From the NCBI GenBank assembly GCA_963677825.2, contig CAXXEF010000001.1:1302001-1366000 (forward strand): a stretch of 64,000 bases of DNA. Reading direction: 5' to 3'. Made by a program: the position numbers and the translations under genes. This DNA comes from Sporobacter sp963677825. Lineage in GTDB: Bacteria; Bacillota; Clostridia; Oscillospirales; Oscillospiraceae. A model generated the notes under the pieces. That model saw only the letters and a list, made by a program, of their open reading frames with translations, was not told the origin of the DNA and did not search any database. Every line of letters starts with the position of its first letter. Within the stretch, counting starts at the first letter, position 1. Shown piece by piece: positions 42,557 through 52,238 of this stretch.

Positions 42557-43660
42557 ATGAAAACACCTGCGTTCAGCTCAGATGAATTAACCGTGGTCTC
42601 AGAAGTCCCGAATATGTTTGGCGGGCCGCCAATCGCTGTCTACAAGACCCCGGTCACCGCCAAGCAGGCCGTCAGGGCGCTGTATGGCAAAGCACCGGTT
42701 TGGCAGGTCATGACGGCCTTGGGCACCGAAGCGCATATTTTCAATCCCTCCTGCTATCCGGATAATGTTGCCCGGGCGTCCGTATTCGACGCGACGGTGG
42801 TGCCCGGTGTCAGCAATCAAAGCGGCGGCAAAGATATGTTCGGCGTCGAGTGGGAATACATCCCGGCGGCAATGGGATGCATGGTCCGTCCCGGCAAGCC
42901 CTTCATAACCGACGCGAGCGAGCTGTCTGAAAAAGTCGTCTGGCCAGACATGGACAGCTGGGACTGGGCGGGCTGTCAGCAGCTGAACAAAGGATATTTT
43001 CGTGAGGATACAGCCTACTGCACGATGCTCCTCAACGGTTATTTTGAGCGGCTGATATCCTTAATGGAATTTGAGGGCGCCATACTCGCGCTCAGTGACG
43101 AGGATCAGCAGGATGATATCCGCGTATTCTTTGATAAGCTCACCGATTTTTATATTGCGCTGTGCGACAAACACCTGACGTACTTCCCGGAAATTGATAA
43201 TTTCGTTTTACACGATGACTGGGCGGCTCAAAAAGATACGTTTTTTTCACCGGCTCTATGCCGGGAAATGATTGTACCCTATATGAAAAGGCTGACGGAC
43301 TTTGTGCATTCAAAAGGCCGGTACATCGAGCTTCACAGCTGCGGTAATAATATTAAACAGGTGCCCAATATGATCGCAGCAGGCTTCGATTCCTGGTGTC
43401 CGCAGGGCATCAACGATGTGGAGAAGATTTACGATCTTTATGGCGATCAGCTTATTCTCGGCACACAGCCCCGGCATTACGATGTGGATGCGTCGTCTGA
43501 GCAGGAGCAGCGCGAGGCGGCGCGCAACTATGCCGATACATATTGTCGGCCGGATAAGCCGTCTTTTCTCAGCATGCATGCCTGCTTACCCAAAAACTTG
43601 TTAACACCGGCTTTCCGGGAAGAGCTTTATAAACAGTCCCGTATTAATTATGCCCGATGA
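42557..43660 (+). CDS. Uroporphyrinogen decarboxylase-family methyltransferase (MtaA/MtvB-like)
   Basis: This 367-residue protein belongs to the UroD superfamily branch that handles corrinoid methyl transfer. The zinc-type motif HSCGNN (His-x-Cys, near residue 256) and a later Cys in SMHACLPKNLL (near residue 346) match the H-x-C...C set of MtaA/MtbA and of clostridial O-demethylase methyltransferases. The NFVLHDDWAAQKDTFFSPALC block is typical. It could be a substrate:corrinoid or corrinoid:acceptor methyltransferase. No corrinoid protein is adjacent; the nearest is at 7185. AAGGAG precedes the ATG. True UroD (heme synthesis) is unlikely because these cysteines replace the usual active-site layout. 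It is a single-gene unit ended by a strong terminator. Confidence 0.8.
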   Translation: MKTPAFSSDELTVVSEVPNMFGGPPIAVYKTPVTAKQAVRALYGKAPVWQVMTALGTEAHIFNPSCYPDNVARASVFDATVVPGVSNQSGGKDMFGVEWEYIPAAMGCMVRPGKPFITDASELSEKVVWPDMDSWDWAGCQQLNKGYFREDTAYCTMLLNGYFERLISLMEFEGAILALSDEDQQDDIRVFFDKLTDFYIALCDKHLTYFPEIDNFVLHDDWAAQKDTFFSPALCREMIVPYMKRLTDFVHSKGRYIELHSCGNNIKQVPNMIAAGFDSWCPQGINDVEKIYDLYGDQLILGTQPRHYDVDASSEQEQREAARNYADTYCRPDKPSFLSMHACLPKNLLTPAFREELYKQSRINYAR

Positions 43661-43682
43661 AAACGCACCGCACGATAAGCAG

Positions 43683-43711
43683 AAACCGCCGGAAAATCCG
43701 GCGGTTTTTTT
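43683..43711 (+). terminator. Intrinsic terminator of the UroD-family gene
   Basis: AAACCGCCGGA and TCCGGCGGTTT form an 11-base stem with a three-base loop, followed by seven T. It lies 22 bases after the stop codon. Confidence 0.92.
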
Positions 43712-43916
43712 GTTTATCACAAATTGAATGCATACTTAAAGGTCCTGAACGAACGACCTGTCCGGCCAATCCCGCTGCGGCGCTCTTTCGTCTTGCCCGG
43801 CATCCTTTACGCCGCGGCACTTTCTTTTCCACGTATTAATTCTTCACTGATGCCTCGGCGCGGATAGAGCGGGGCAGACGTGGCCTGCCGGATACGCCAA
43901 AAGTGTTCCGTCGCGC

Positions 43917-45020
43917 TCAAAGATTAAAGAATAACTGCTTAAGTCTGTTTGGCGGCGGTAAATCGAGTGTGTTTTGTAGTCCTTGAATGTAGTTATAATA
44001 CGTTTTCTTTGCTTGAACACTGTCGCCGGCCCGTACGAGTAGTGATATGATTTTTTCTACCGCTTCCTCATCAAGCGGATCTTGTTCCAATATTTTGTCG
44101 AGGGCGCTACAGGCATTTTTATATGCCTGTTTATTACAGTATGTATCCGCGAGTTGATATTGTAGCACTTTGAACCTATTGTAAAGCCAGACCTTTTTGG
44201 AAGAGGCCCATTCATACGGCATGTTTGCAAAATACGGCGCTTCGTATAGTTGGGATACGCGCTCTAGCGCTTCAACATCTGGATTTTGCGTATTGAGCGC
44301 CGTAACCCCGGCAACGAAATCGAACATATCACAGCTAATTTTGTCAGGATTAATGCGATAGCTGGTACGCTCGCGCAGCAGCACGTTGGTATAACCGCTG
44401 TCGGCCAGGGCGTTTCGGATGTATGTACACGTCACCCGGAAGTTGTTTGCAGCACGCTCCGGCTCATAATCCGGCCACAGCGTGTCAACGAGTATTTCTT
44501 TCGAGACCGCGCCGCCTTGGTTGTGGACAAGCAGCGCAAAAAGCTCCTCGGATTTAGACGTTCGCCAGCTAATCGGATAATTCTCGTCCGCATAGCATTT
44601 AAACTGACCGAAGCATTTAACCGTCAATTTCTCGGCGGCGCTCTGCTCCGGCGCTTTGTCAAGCTTAGCCGCAAGGCTGTCAAGCTGCTCCCTGACGGCG
44701 GCAATGTGCAGCGGCTTGAGCAAATACCCCAACGCATGCGCCTTAAACGCCTTTAACGCAAAATTATCATAGGCCGTAATGAAAATAACGACGATCTTCG
44801 GCGCGGCTTCGTTCAGCCGTTCGGCAAGATCCAAGCCGTTCATACCCGGCATCTCAATATCCAGAAAGGCAATGTCTACAGGATTGTTCTTAACAAAGTC
44901 CAAGGCGTCATTGGCACGGGTAAATTTTCCGACGACGGATATGCGCGCGTCTTCATTGACGATCCGTTCAAACCGGTCCAGCGCCTTCTTTTCATCGTCG
45001 ACGGCAATAACTCTAAACAT
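43917..45020 (-). CDS. Response regulator with receiver, winged-helix and BTAD domains
   Basis: This 367-residue protein has an N-terminal receiver (VIAVDDEKKALDRFERIV; phosphoacceptor Asp in DIAFLDIEMPGMNG, residue 54; Lys in GYLLKPL), a DNA-binding winged helix like OmpR/SARP (residues about 140-235, with LFALLVHNQGGAVSKEILVD and NNFRVTCTYIRNAL) and a C-terminal helical BTAD repeat domain. It should be phosphorylated by the kinase encoded just upstream; its ATG overlaps the kinase stop by one base. This SARP-like layout in a two-component regulator is common in Clostridia and Paenibacillus. Targets are not known; the divergent surface protein gene beyond the kinase is one candidate. Confidence 0.9.
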   Translation of the reverse strand: MFRVIAVDDEKKALDRFERIVNEDARISVVGKFTRANDALDFVKNNPVDIAFLDIEMPGMNGLDLAERLNEAAPKIVVIFITAYDNFALKAFKAHALGYLLKPLHIAAVREQLDSLAAKLDKAPEQSAAEKLTVKCFGQFKCYADENYPISWRTSKSEELFALLVHNQGGAVSKEILVDTLWPDYEPERAANNFRVTCTYIRNALADSGYTNVLLRERTSYRINPDKISCDMFDFVAGVTALNTQNPDVEALERVSQLYEAPYFANMPYEWASSKKVWLYNRFKVLQYQLADTYCNKQAYKNACSALDKILEQDPLDEEAVEKIISLLVRAGDSVQAKKTYYNYIQGLQNTLDLPPPNRLKQLFFNL

Positions 45021-46885
45021 CAGTTGTGCTCCTTAAACGGTATTTCGAAGCTGATTAACGTCCCCTCGCCCGGGTTGCTGCGTATCGACAGACCCGATCC
45101 GAAATATCGTGTCAACCGTGTATGAATATTATAAAGGCCAACGCCTGAATTAGCTGACGGCCCCATTAATACTGAATCAGGATCCTTGTCTCCAAAGCCG
45201 ATACCGTTATCTGCCACCTCAAATACAATACGGCCCGTTTGTTGTCTGATCCGGACAGCGACACTGCCACCCCGCTCCATTTTTCTGACGCCGTGCTTGA
45301 TCGCGTTCTCGACAAGCGGCTGGAGCGTCAATGGTGGGAGCAAGACGGCATCAATGCCGGTATCGATATAGAAATCGACGCTGATGTTGTCAAATCGCGC
45401 TCGCTCGATGGACACGTAAGCCCTTACAAGTTCGATTTCCTTCTTGAGCGGAATAACGCCGCCAAGGTTTTCAAAATCCAGCGTCCCCCTCAGATAGCTT
45501 GACAGCGATAGTATCAGATGCTCCGCCTCATACGGATCTGTTAAGCAGCATTCGGCAATCGTATTGAGGGCGTTGTAAACAAAGTGCGGTTTCATCTGCG
45601 CATTCAGAAAGGCTGTTTCCGTAATCATCAGCTGCTCATGTGACGCTTCCAGATTATCCGACAGCTTTTCAACCTGCCGATGGCCGTCTGAATACCGCTT
45701 AGCCAGCAGCGCCGTCTGGGCTACGATGAAAACGCACAGACATAGGGACAGTACATACATCGATTGGAGCGCTTGATTGAACGCCAAAGAATCTATCACA
45801 CCGCCTACGATCAAAAACGCACTGCCGATCACGTAGTACACCGCCGCCGACCGCTTCCTGACCATCGCCGTCGCAGAAACATAAATCGCAAAAGCAAAAT
45901 CAGCCAACAGCGTAACGAGATAGATGTAAAAGACAGACGAATAGATAGACGGCGGTAACGTCAGCACCATCAGCGCGTAAAGCCCGCTGACGGAAAAAAG
46001 TGCGATGGCCGCAACCTTCGGTGCGTCGTCGCGGAACAGGTTGTACGTATACAGCAGCGATGACAGTACGATCACCGGCACCGTCAGTGTCAGAATTCGC
46101 GACCCCATCGAAAACGCTAATTCCGGCAGCACGCGCATGATGAGCGTTTCGTTGGAAAACAGCGTCCGGATAGCGCTTGCGACGCAAAGAATGCTGAAAT
46201 AAAGAAACTCGATGTCCTTTCTGCGGAAAAGAAAATAAACCAGGTGGTAAAGCCCCGCCGAAACACAAAAGGTGATGATGATAAGATCACCAGCCGCGCC
46301 AAAGCCGCTTGATCGCTGTATCGATTGCGGGGTTCCCAGACGCAGGCTTTGTCCGATGCCGGCGTTGGCGTGGACGTCATTTCTGATCTGAAGGACTATT
46401 TCAACATCCTGACCGTCCGTGTCAAAATCATAAACCTCAGGATGCAGATACCGGATCGTACGGTCGGCAAAGCTGCCGGTACGCTCTACACTAATACCGT
46501 TGATCCAAAGCGCATACTCGGTATAGATCTCCGGCGTCCGGATACTCAGCGCGCGGCTGTCTTCATCTGTATGTATAACGAGCCTGTAGGTCGCGTCCAT
46601 CTTAGCCGGCAGATTTAGTCCGGCGTATTTCGTCCAATACTCCGGGACGTTATAGTAGCCGGTTGGCACGGCAGTCTCAAACCCGCCGGGATCGATGATC
46701 TGCCCGCTGTAGAAAGACCAATCGCCGTCCAGCCGGATCGTCTCGATTTCATCCAGATCGATCTGTGAAATGTCAATAACACCGTCATGTGCCCGGACAT
46801 CCGCTTGCCTTGCTTCCGGCGTTCCGCAAGCAGACAGGACAAGGAGCATCATCAGGATCGGCAAAGCATATCTGATTGTTTTCAT
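45020..46885 (-). CDS. Sensor histidine kinase, 7TMR-DISM type with LytS-like kinase domain
   Basis: This 621-residue protein starts with a lipoprotein-like signal (PILMMLLVLSAC), then an extracellular beta-sandwich of the 7TMR-DISM kind (LDGDWSFYSGQI to YNVPEYWTKYAGL and later), seven transmembrane helices (residues about 195-410), a coiled-coil linker and a His_kinase domain with QMKPHFVYNALNTI (phospho-His in PHF). A HATPase_c domain follows with NAIKHGVRK and GNGIGF-like VADNGIGFGD. It senses an extracellular, possibly carbohydrate-like ligand. The ATG at 46885 follows GAGGTGAGGG; an in-frame start 26 codons earlier would bury the signal peptide. It is coupled to the response regulator gene by a one-base overlap. 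Confidence 0.9.
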   Translation of the reverse strand: MKTIRYALPILMMLLVLSACGTPEARQADVRAHDGVIDISQIDLDEIETIRLDGDWSFYSGQIIDPGGFETAVPTGYYNVPEYWTKYAGLNLPAKMDATYRLVIHTDEDSRALSIRTPEIYTEYALWINGISVERTGSFADRTIRYLHPEVYDFDTDGQDVEIVLQIRNDVHANAGIGQSLRLGTPQSIQRSSGFGAAGDLIIITFCVSAGLYHLVYFLFRRKDIEFLYFSILCVASAIRTLFSNETLIMRVLPELAFSMGSRILTLTVPVIVLSSLLYTYNLFRDDAPKVAAIALFSVSGLYALMVLTLPPSIYSSVFYIYLVTLLADFAFAIYVSATAMVRKRSAAVYYVIGSAFLIVGGVIDSLAFNQALQSMYVLSLCLCVFIVAQTALLAKRYSDGHRQVEKLSDNLEASHEQLMITETAFLNAQMKPHFVYNALNTIAECCLTDPYEAEHLILSLSSYLRGTLDFENLGGVIPLKKEIELVRAYVSIERARFDNISVDFYIDTGIDAVLLPPLTLQPLVENAIKHGVRKMERGGSVAVRIRQQTGRIVFEVADNGIGFGDKDPDSVLMGPSANSGVGLYNIHTRLTRYFGSGLSIRSNPGEGTLISFEIPFKEHN

Positions 46886-47119
46886 ATGGCTTTTGCCCTC
46901 ACCTCGTCCCTGCCCACTGTCTGCTGCCGCGTCGTTTAGTACGGTTTTCTTCTGATTATACATTAATTCTCAAAAATGTTGTATATAGAATTAAAAATAT
47001 CCATTTTTCAGCCGTTTTGTTAATGATCCGTTAATTGCACTATGGTAAGATAAACTGATAAATATACTAATTATCGGCAATTAAAATAATATAAACACAA
47101 TATAAAGGGGTATGTGGTT

Positions 47120-50100
47120 ATGAGAAAGAGACTGGCATCGATACTATTCGCCTTGGTAATGATCATTGGCCTGCTGCCGCCCATGTCGATCACGGCCAGC
47201 GCTGAAACAAGCTATTATCAAGCAATACCGGTTACCGGCTTTAACATTGATATGATCGTTAACGGCAGCAACGCATCGGGATCCGTGGATTGCGGATTCG
47301 ATGATCAGAGCGCCACCTTCTATTCATTAGACTATTATGGATCGAATGGATTGCCTACGAGCGGAACAATCACCAGTAGCAGTACCTATTACAACGGTGC
47401 AACGTATCAGCTAGCAGATTATAACGCCGCAAACGCGCTGTTTCTTTTCGGCTCGAATGCCTACAATTTCCAGGTATACTACAACAATACCTACCTTCGC
47501 TCCTATCCATACCTCAGTCCGTCTTTTTCCGGCGCTAACACGGATGGGACGTTGACGTTCACAACACCCGGCTCCTATGAGAAGCTGCTGTTTTTAGCCA
47601 GCAGCGCTAACGGCGACTCTACCTTCACTGCAACGGTCAACTTCAGTGACGGCACATCCATGCAAAGGACGTTTACGGTGTATGACTGGTGTTCATCTGC
47701 GACTTACGCAGGTAATCATGCAGCTAAAACCAATCTGAATAGGGTATTCCCTTACGGTAGAATATACGAAACTAACCCGGGTTCCGCATTCATCGACAGT
47801 CCGAACGCAAAACTCTATGACTGCTATATTGACCTTTCCAGCTATAAAGATAAATTGGTTACCTCCGTCTCGTTCCACATGGTATCCACTAATAATCAGC
47901 GCACCGGCATTTTCGCCGTTTCCGGTAAGCGCCCGGAAGGCACGACTGACGCACCGACAGTAACCACCGTTAATACGCTTGGCGCCAACTCTTTTGTGGC
48001 GCGCTGGAACGCCGTCAGCGGCGCGACGGGTTACAGGCTTGACGTTGCAACCGACTCCAACTTTACCAATATGGTCAGCGGCTATAACAACCTCAACGTC
48101 GGTAATGTCACGAGCTATACCGTCACAGGGCTAGCGCCGTCGACGACCTACTATTATCGCGTCCGTGCGACAACATCTACCGGTTCAAGCTTCAACTCCC
48201 CCACTGTCACAGTTGCGACGGCAGAGGGCGGCGTTGCTGCCAATAACAGTGTATCCGCGGAGCCGACTTCTCTGACCGTCGGCAGCGCCTTCACACTGAC
48301 GGCCGTCGGCGACCGGCAGAACGCCAGCGGAACACAAGCTGGTGAAACACGATATATCCCCACCACCTGGACGTCTACAGAGGGCGACAAATCCGGCAGC
48401 TTTACAGAAAGCGGCGGCACATATACCGCAGCGTATACACCGTCGGCTTATGGCCCGTTTACCGTGACAGCAACGTATCAGCTGCAAACCTTTGACGGCG
48501 AGCAATGGAGCAACACCGCCGGCTCGACAGATACAAAATCAACCGCTGTCACCGTCTATGGTGCTGCACCGCCCGCCCCTGTTGTCAGTGGTGACGGCAG
48601 TGTCGTCTCCTATGACTATATTGAGGAACAAATCATTTTCAGCAGCAGTTATGAAGTCTATACGGCAATGTCCGGCGGGAGCGCGGTCATCAGCGACAGC
48701 ACGGTGATTACACCAGGCAGCACGCTGTACATCCGTGAAAAAGCAATACCACCATATGTTCCAGTCGGTAACTGGGCGGAGATCACCGTGCCATCCAGAC
48801 CGGCTGCCCCGACGACGGTAACCGGTGTTGCCGAGACCTATAAGAATCAAGGCAACGGCCAGCTGACAAATATCACGACGGCGATGGAATACAAGCTGTC
48901 CACCGATTCATCCTGGGCAGCCGTTTCCGCTGATCAGGCGGAAAACGGAATAACGGATCTGATTCCCAACACGTATCATTTTCGCTACAAAGCCACTGAC
49001 GAGGCGTTTTACAGCCTTGCACAGTCGGTAACGATTGACGTCGGCCCGACGATTACCGTCAGCTTCAATTCTCAGGGCGGCAGCGCGGTTTCAGACATCA
49101 CCGGCAAAGCATACGGCGACACGATCACCGCACCGTCAGACCCCACTAAAGACGATTACTACTTCTGCGGCTGGTATAAAGACGAAGGCTGTACGCAAAT
49201 ATGGGCGTTCAGCACCGATACACTGGAAGGCGACACGACGCTTTACGCCAAGTGGCTGGCCATACCGTCGCCGGATGAGGGGTATTCCTTTAATTACGGC
49301 GCGGAAACCATATCAATCGGCACGGGCTATCAGATCAGCACAACAAGCGACTTTGGCACAACGATCGCTACGGGCGCAGGCATAACCCCGGGCGGCAGCT
49401 ATTACGTACGCAAGGTGGCAAGCGGCAACGATCCCGCCAGCCCCGCCGTCGCGTTCACGGCACCGTCCCGACCGGCTGCCCCGACGACGGTTGTCGGTGT
49501 TGCCGAGACCTATAAGAATCAAGGCAACGGCCAGCTGACAAATGTCACAACAGCGATGGAATACAAGCTGTCCACCGATTCATCCTGGACAGCCGTTTCC
49601 GCCGATCAGGCGGCAGGCGGGGTCACGGACCTGATCCCCGGCACCTATGAAATTCGCTACAAAGCCACCGACGAGGCGTTTTACAGCCTTGCACAGTCGG
49701 TGACGATTGACGTCGGCCCGACGATTACCGTCAGCTTCAATTCACAGGGCGGCAGTGCCGTCACTGCCATCACGGGCAAAGCATACGGCGACACGATCAC
49801 CGCACCGTCAGACCCCACTAAAGACGATTACTACTTCTGCGGCTGGTATAAAGACGAAGGCTGTACGCAAATATGGGCGTTCAGCACCGATACACTGGAA
49901 GGCGACACGACGCTTTACGCCAAGTGGCTGGCCATACCGTCGCCGGATGAGGGGTATTCCTTTAATTACGGCACTGAAACCATATCGATCGGCGCGGGCT
50001 ATCAGATCAGCACAACAAGCGACTTTGGCACAACGATCGCTACGGGTGCAGGCATAACCCCGGGCGGCAGCTATTACGTACGCAAGGCGGCAAGCGGCAA

Positions 50101-52123
50101 CGATCCCGCCAGCCCCGCCGTCGCGTTCACGGCACCGTCCCGACCGGCTGCGCCGACGACGGTGGTCGCTGTTGACGAGACGTATAAGAATCAAGGCAAC
50201 GGCCAGCTGACAAATATCACGACGGCGATGGAATACAAGCTGTCCACCGATTCATCCTGGACAGCCGTTACCGCCGATCAGGCGGAAAACGGGATAACGG
50301 ATCTGATTCCCAACACGTATCATTTCCGCTACAAAGCCACCGACGAAGCGTTTTGCAGCCTTGCACAGTCGGTAACGATTAACGTCGGCCCGACGATTAC
50401 CGTCAGCTTCAATTCTCAGGACGGCAGTGCCGTTTCAGACATCACCGGCAAAGCATACGGCGACACGATCACCGCACCGTCAGACCCCGCCAAAGACGAT
50501 TTCGTCTTTAGCGGATGGTACATAGATGAGGCCTGTACGCAAGTTTGGTCATTCGACGTTGACACCCTGACAGCCGACATAACGCTTTATGCCGCCTGGC
50601 GTACTGTCCCGGTGTATACGGTAACAGGCGCCGCCGTCGACAGTTCCAGTATTGGTGTAGCGGGCGCGACCGTGAAACTTGTCAAAGGAACAGTCCAATA
50701 CGGCGCAACGGCATTGACCGATACAAACGGTGATTTCCATCTGTTATACATCCCGGCAGGCACGTATAACATGATCATTGCCAAGGATTCGCAGAGCATT
50801 ATCCTGCTGGTTGAGGTGACAGAGTCGGATGTCGCGGTAGGAAACGTGACCTTGCCGTCCAGTGTCGTCAACAGCAAACTTGTCATTACCGGGGACGGTA
50901 CGCCCGATGTGCTCGTCACCGGGCTCAATCAGGAGGCTGGCGAGCAGCTGGGTTCAAGCAGCAGCGTCGAAATAACAATGACCGTTGAGGAAAAAGACCC
51001 GGCCGACGCAGATAACGGCAGCTTTGTTGTCGGCGCCATCAAGGCAGCAAATCGGAAGCTGGGCATGCTGCTGGATATCACGCTCACAATGATGCGTGAC
51101 GGACAAGCGGTCGAATATAACGAGACCGCCGGGCTGATCGGGATCATCATCCCACTGCCGGAGGATCTGCAGGGCATGGCGTCCTATCGCATTTACCGTT
51201 ATCATAACGGCAGCGTCGAAGAGATTACCGAAACACCGAACGGTGCCGGCGAATACATTGAGGTCAACGCCGATAGAACACAGCTGACGCTTCATGTCAA
51301 AAAGTTTTCAACCTACGGCATTGCTTATGTGGAAAATCTCTATTTTCAAGTCACCGCTACAGCCGGCATCGGCGGAACAATCACACCGGAGTCTGTCATT
51401 GCACTGTCCGGCAGCAGTCTGACCTTTACCATCACGCCGGAAGACGGCTATGAAATCAGCGATGTTCTGGTCAACTGGCAGAGCGTTGGACCTGTGAGCA
51501 GCTATACAATCCCCTTTGTTGGCAGGCCGTATACCATAAAGGCGATTTTTACTGAATCTACGGCGCCGGTAGAATGGCCCAATCCCTATACAGATGTCAC
51601 AGATACAGACGGGTGCTACGATGCCGTCAAATTTGTGACGGAAAACGGCCTGATGAACGGCATCAGCCAAACCAGCTTCGGCCCTGAGCTGACCACCACG
51701 CGCGGTATGATCATCACCATACTGTACCGTCTAGAGGGCGAGCCGGAAACGGCCGCGGCTTATACCTTTGAAGATGTCGACAGTAACGAATACTACGCCA
51801 AGGCCATCGCCTGGGGCAGTGAAAATGATATTATACGCGGCTACAGTGACGAGAAATACGGCCCGGACGATCTCATCACGCGCGAGCAGCTGGCTGCAAT
51901 CCTGTACCGCTATGCGCAGTATAAGGGGTATGACTTAACAGCATCGGACGACCTTGCGTTATATCCGGATGCAGACGACGTTTCAAACTGGGCACTATTA
52001 AACGTACAATGGGCTGTCGGCGCCGGTCTGTTACTCGGCGATGACACCGGCACGCTGATCCCGGTCAATCCGTGTACACGCGCGCAGGCAGCCATCATGC
52101 TCAAGCGTTTTATCGAAATGTAA
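47120..52123 (+). CDS. SLH-domain surface protein with FN3 and repeated InlB-type modules
   Basis: This 1667-residue protein has a Sec signal peptide (residues 1-27, ending ITASA), a unique N-terminal domain to about residue 270, an FN3 domain (TVTTVNTLGANSFVARWN to YYYRVRAT), then 224-residue modules. Each module has PSRPAAPTTV, an ETYKNQGNGQL segment and an InlB/Listeria-Bacteroides repeat (ISFNSQGGS-like, FCGWYKDEGCTQIW, TTLYAKW). Two modules are almost identical and a third is partial. A Cna/carboxypeptidase-regulatory-like domain and a further beta domain follow, then three SLH domains (FVTENGLMNGIS, IAWGSENDIIRGYSDEKYGP, VQWAVGAGLLLGDD) that bind pyruvylated cell-wall polymer. The ATG at 47120 has AAGGGG nine bases upstream; a GTG two codons earlier is too close. 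Confidence 0.92.
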   Translation: MRKRLASILFALVMIIGLLPPMSITASAETSYYQAIPVTGFNIDMIVNGSNASGSVDCGFDDQSATFYSLDYYGSNGLPTSGTITSSSTYYNGATYQLADYNAANALFLFGSNAYNFQVYYNNTYLRSYPYLSPSFSGANTDGTLTFTTPGSYEKLLFLASSANGDSTFTATVNFSDGTSMQRTFTVYDWCSSATYAGNHAAKTNLNRVFPYGRIYETNPGSAFIDSPNAKLYDCYIDLSSYKDKLVTSVSFHMVSTNNQRTGIFAVSGKRPEGTTDAPTVTTVNTLGANSFVARWNAVSGATGYRLDVATDSNFTNMVSGYNNLNVGNVTSYTVTGLAPSTTYYYRVRATTSTGSSFNSPTVTVATAEGGVAANNSVSAEPTSLTVGSAFTLTAVGDRQNASGTQAGETRYIPTTWTSTEGDKSGSFTESGGTYTAAYTPSAYGPFTVTATYQLQTFDGEQWSNTAGSTDTKSTAVTVYGAAPPAPVVSGDGSVVSYDYIEEQIIFSSSYEVYTAMSGGSAVISDSTVITPGSTLYIREKAIPPYVPVGNWAEITVPSRPAAPTTVTGVAETYKNQGNGQLTNITTAMEYKLSTDSSWAAVSADQAENGITDLIPNTYHFRYKATDEAFYSLAQSVTIDVGPTITVSFNSQGGSAVSDITGKAYGDTITAPSDPTKDDYYFCGWYKDEGCTQIWAFSTDTLEGDTTLYAKWLAIPSPDEGYSFNYGAETISIGTGYQISTTSDFGTTIATGAGITPGGSYYVRKVASGNDPASPAVAFTAPSRPAAPTTVVGVAETYKNQGNGQLTNVTTAMEYKLSTDSSWTAVSADQAAGGVTDLIPGTYEIRYKATDEAFYSLAQSVTIDVGPTITVSFNSQGGSAVTAITGKAYGDTITAPSDPTKDDYYFCGWYKDEGCTQIWAFSTDTLEGDTTLYAKWLAIPSPDEGYSFNYGTETISIGAGYQISTTSDFGTTIATGAGITPGGSYYVRKAASGNDPASPAVAFTAPSRPAAPTTVVAVDETYKNQGNGQLTNITTAMEYKLSTDSSWTAVTADQAENGITDLIPNTYHFRYKATDEAFCSLAQSVTINVGPTITVSFNSQDGSAVSDITGKAYGDTITAPSDPAKDDFVFSGWYIDEACTQVWSFDVDTLTADITLYAAWRTVPVYTVTGAAVDSSSIGVAGATVKLVKGTVQYGATALTDTNGDFHLLYIPAGTYNMIIAKDSQSIILLVEVTESDVAVGNVTLPSSVVNSKLVITGDGTPDVLVTGLNQEAGEQLGSSSSVEITMTVEEKDPADADNGSFVVGAIKAANRKLGMLLDITLTMMRDGQAVEYNETAGLIGIIIPLPEDLQGMASYRIYRYHNGSVEEITETPNGAGEYIEVNADRTQLTLHVKKFSTYGIAYVENLYFQVTATAGIGGTITPESVIALSGSSLTFTITPEDGYEISDVLVNWQSVGPVSSYTIPFVGRPYTIKAIFTESTAPVEWPNPYTDVTDTDGCYDAVKFVTENGLMNGISQTSFGPELTTTRGMIITILYRLEGEPETAAAYTFEDVDSNEYYAKAIAWGSENDIIRGYSDEKYGPDDLITREQLAAILYRYAQYKGYDLTASDDLALYPDADDVSNWALLNVQWAVGAGLLLGDDTGTLIPVNPCTRAQAAIMLKRFIEM
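48801..50600 (+). repeat. Tandem 672-bp repeats within the surface protein gene
   Basis: The same sequence around CGGCTGC recurs at 48801, 49473 and 50145, a period of exactly 672 bases (224 codons). Copies 1 and 2 are nearly identical over most of their length at DNA level; copy 3 is partial and diverges after about 50480. No break in frame occurs. Confidence 0.9.
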
Positions 52124-52181
52124 TGAGTTTTTACATAAACCGGCACGGCAAATCGTTTTCGTAATGCCTACTGAAATAGGA

Positions 52182-52211
52182 AAGAAGTGCGTCTTTACAG
52201 ACGCACTTCTT
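52182..52211. terminator. Bidirectional hairpin between convergent genes
   Basis: A 13-base perfect stem (AAGAAGTGCGTCT and its complement) with a TTAC loop lies between the convergent surface protein and transporter genes. Flanking A and T residues are short, so termination is likely but not certain. Confidence 0.75.
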
Positions 52212-52238
52212 ATTAATTTAAATCAGTTATATTAGTGT

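Noticed and set aside
42557..43660. Heme-pathway uroporphyrinogen decarboxylase as an identity
   Set aside because: The HSCG and C-terminal Cys zinc-type residues match corrinoid methyltransferases, and no heme genes are adjacent.
48801..50600. CRISPR-like or transposon-related repeat
   Set aside because: The 672-base repeats stay in frame inside one surface protein gene and encode protein modules.
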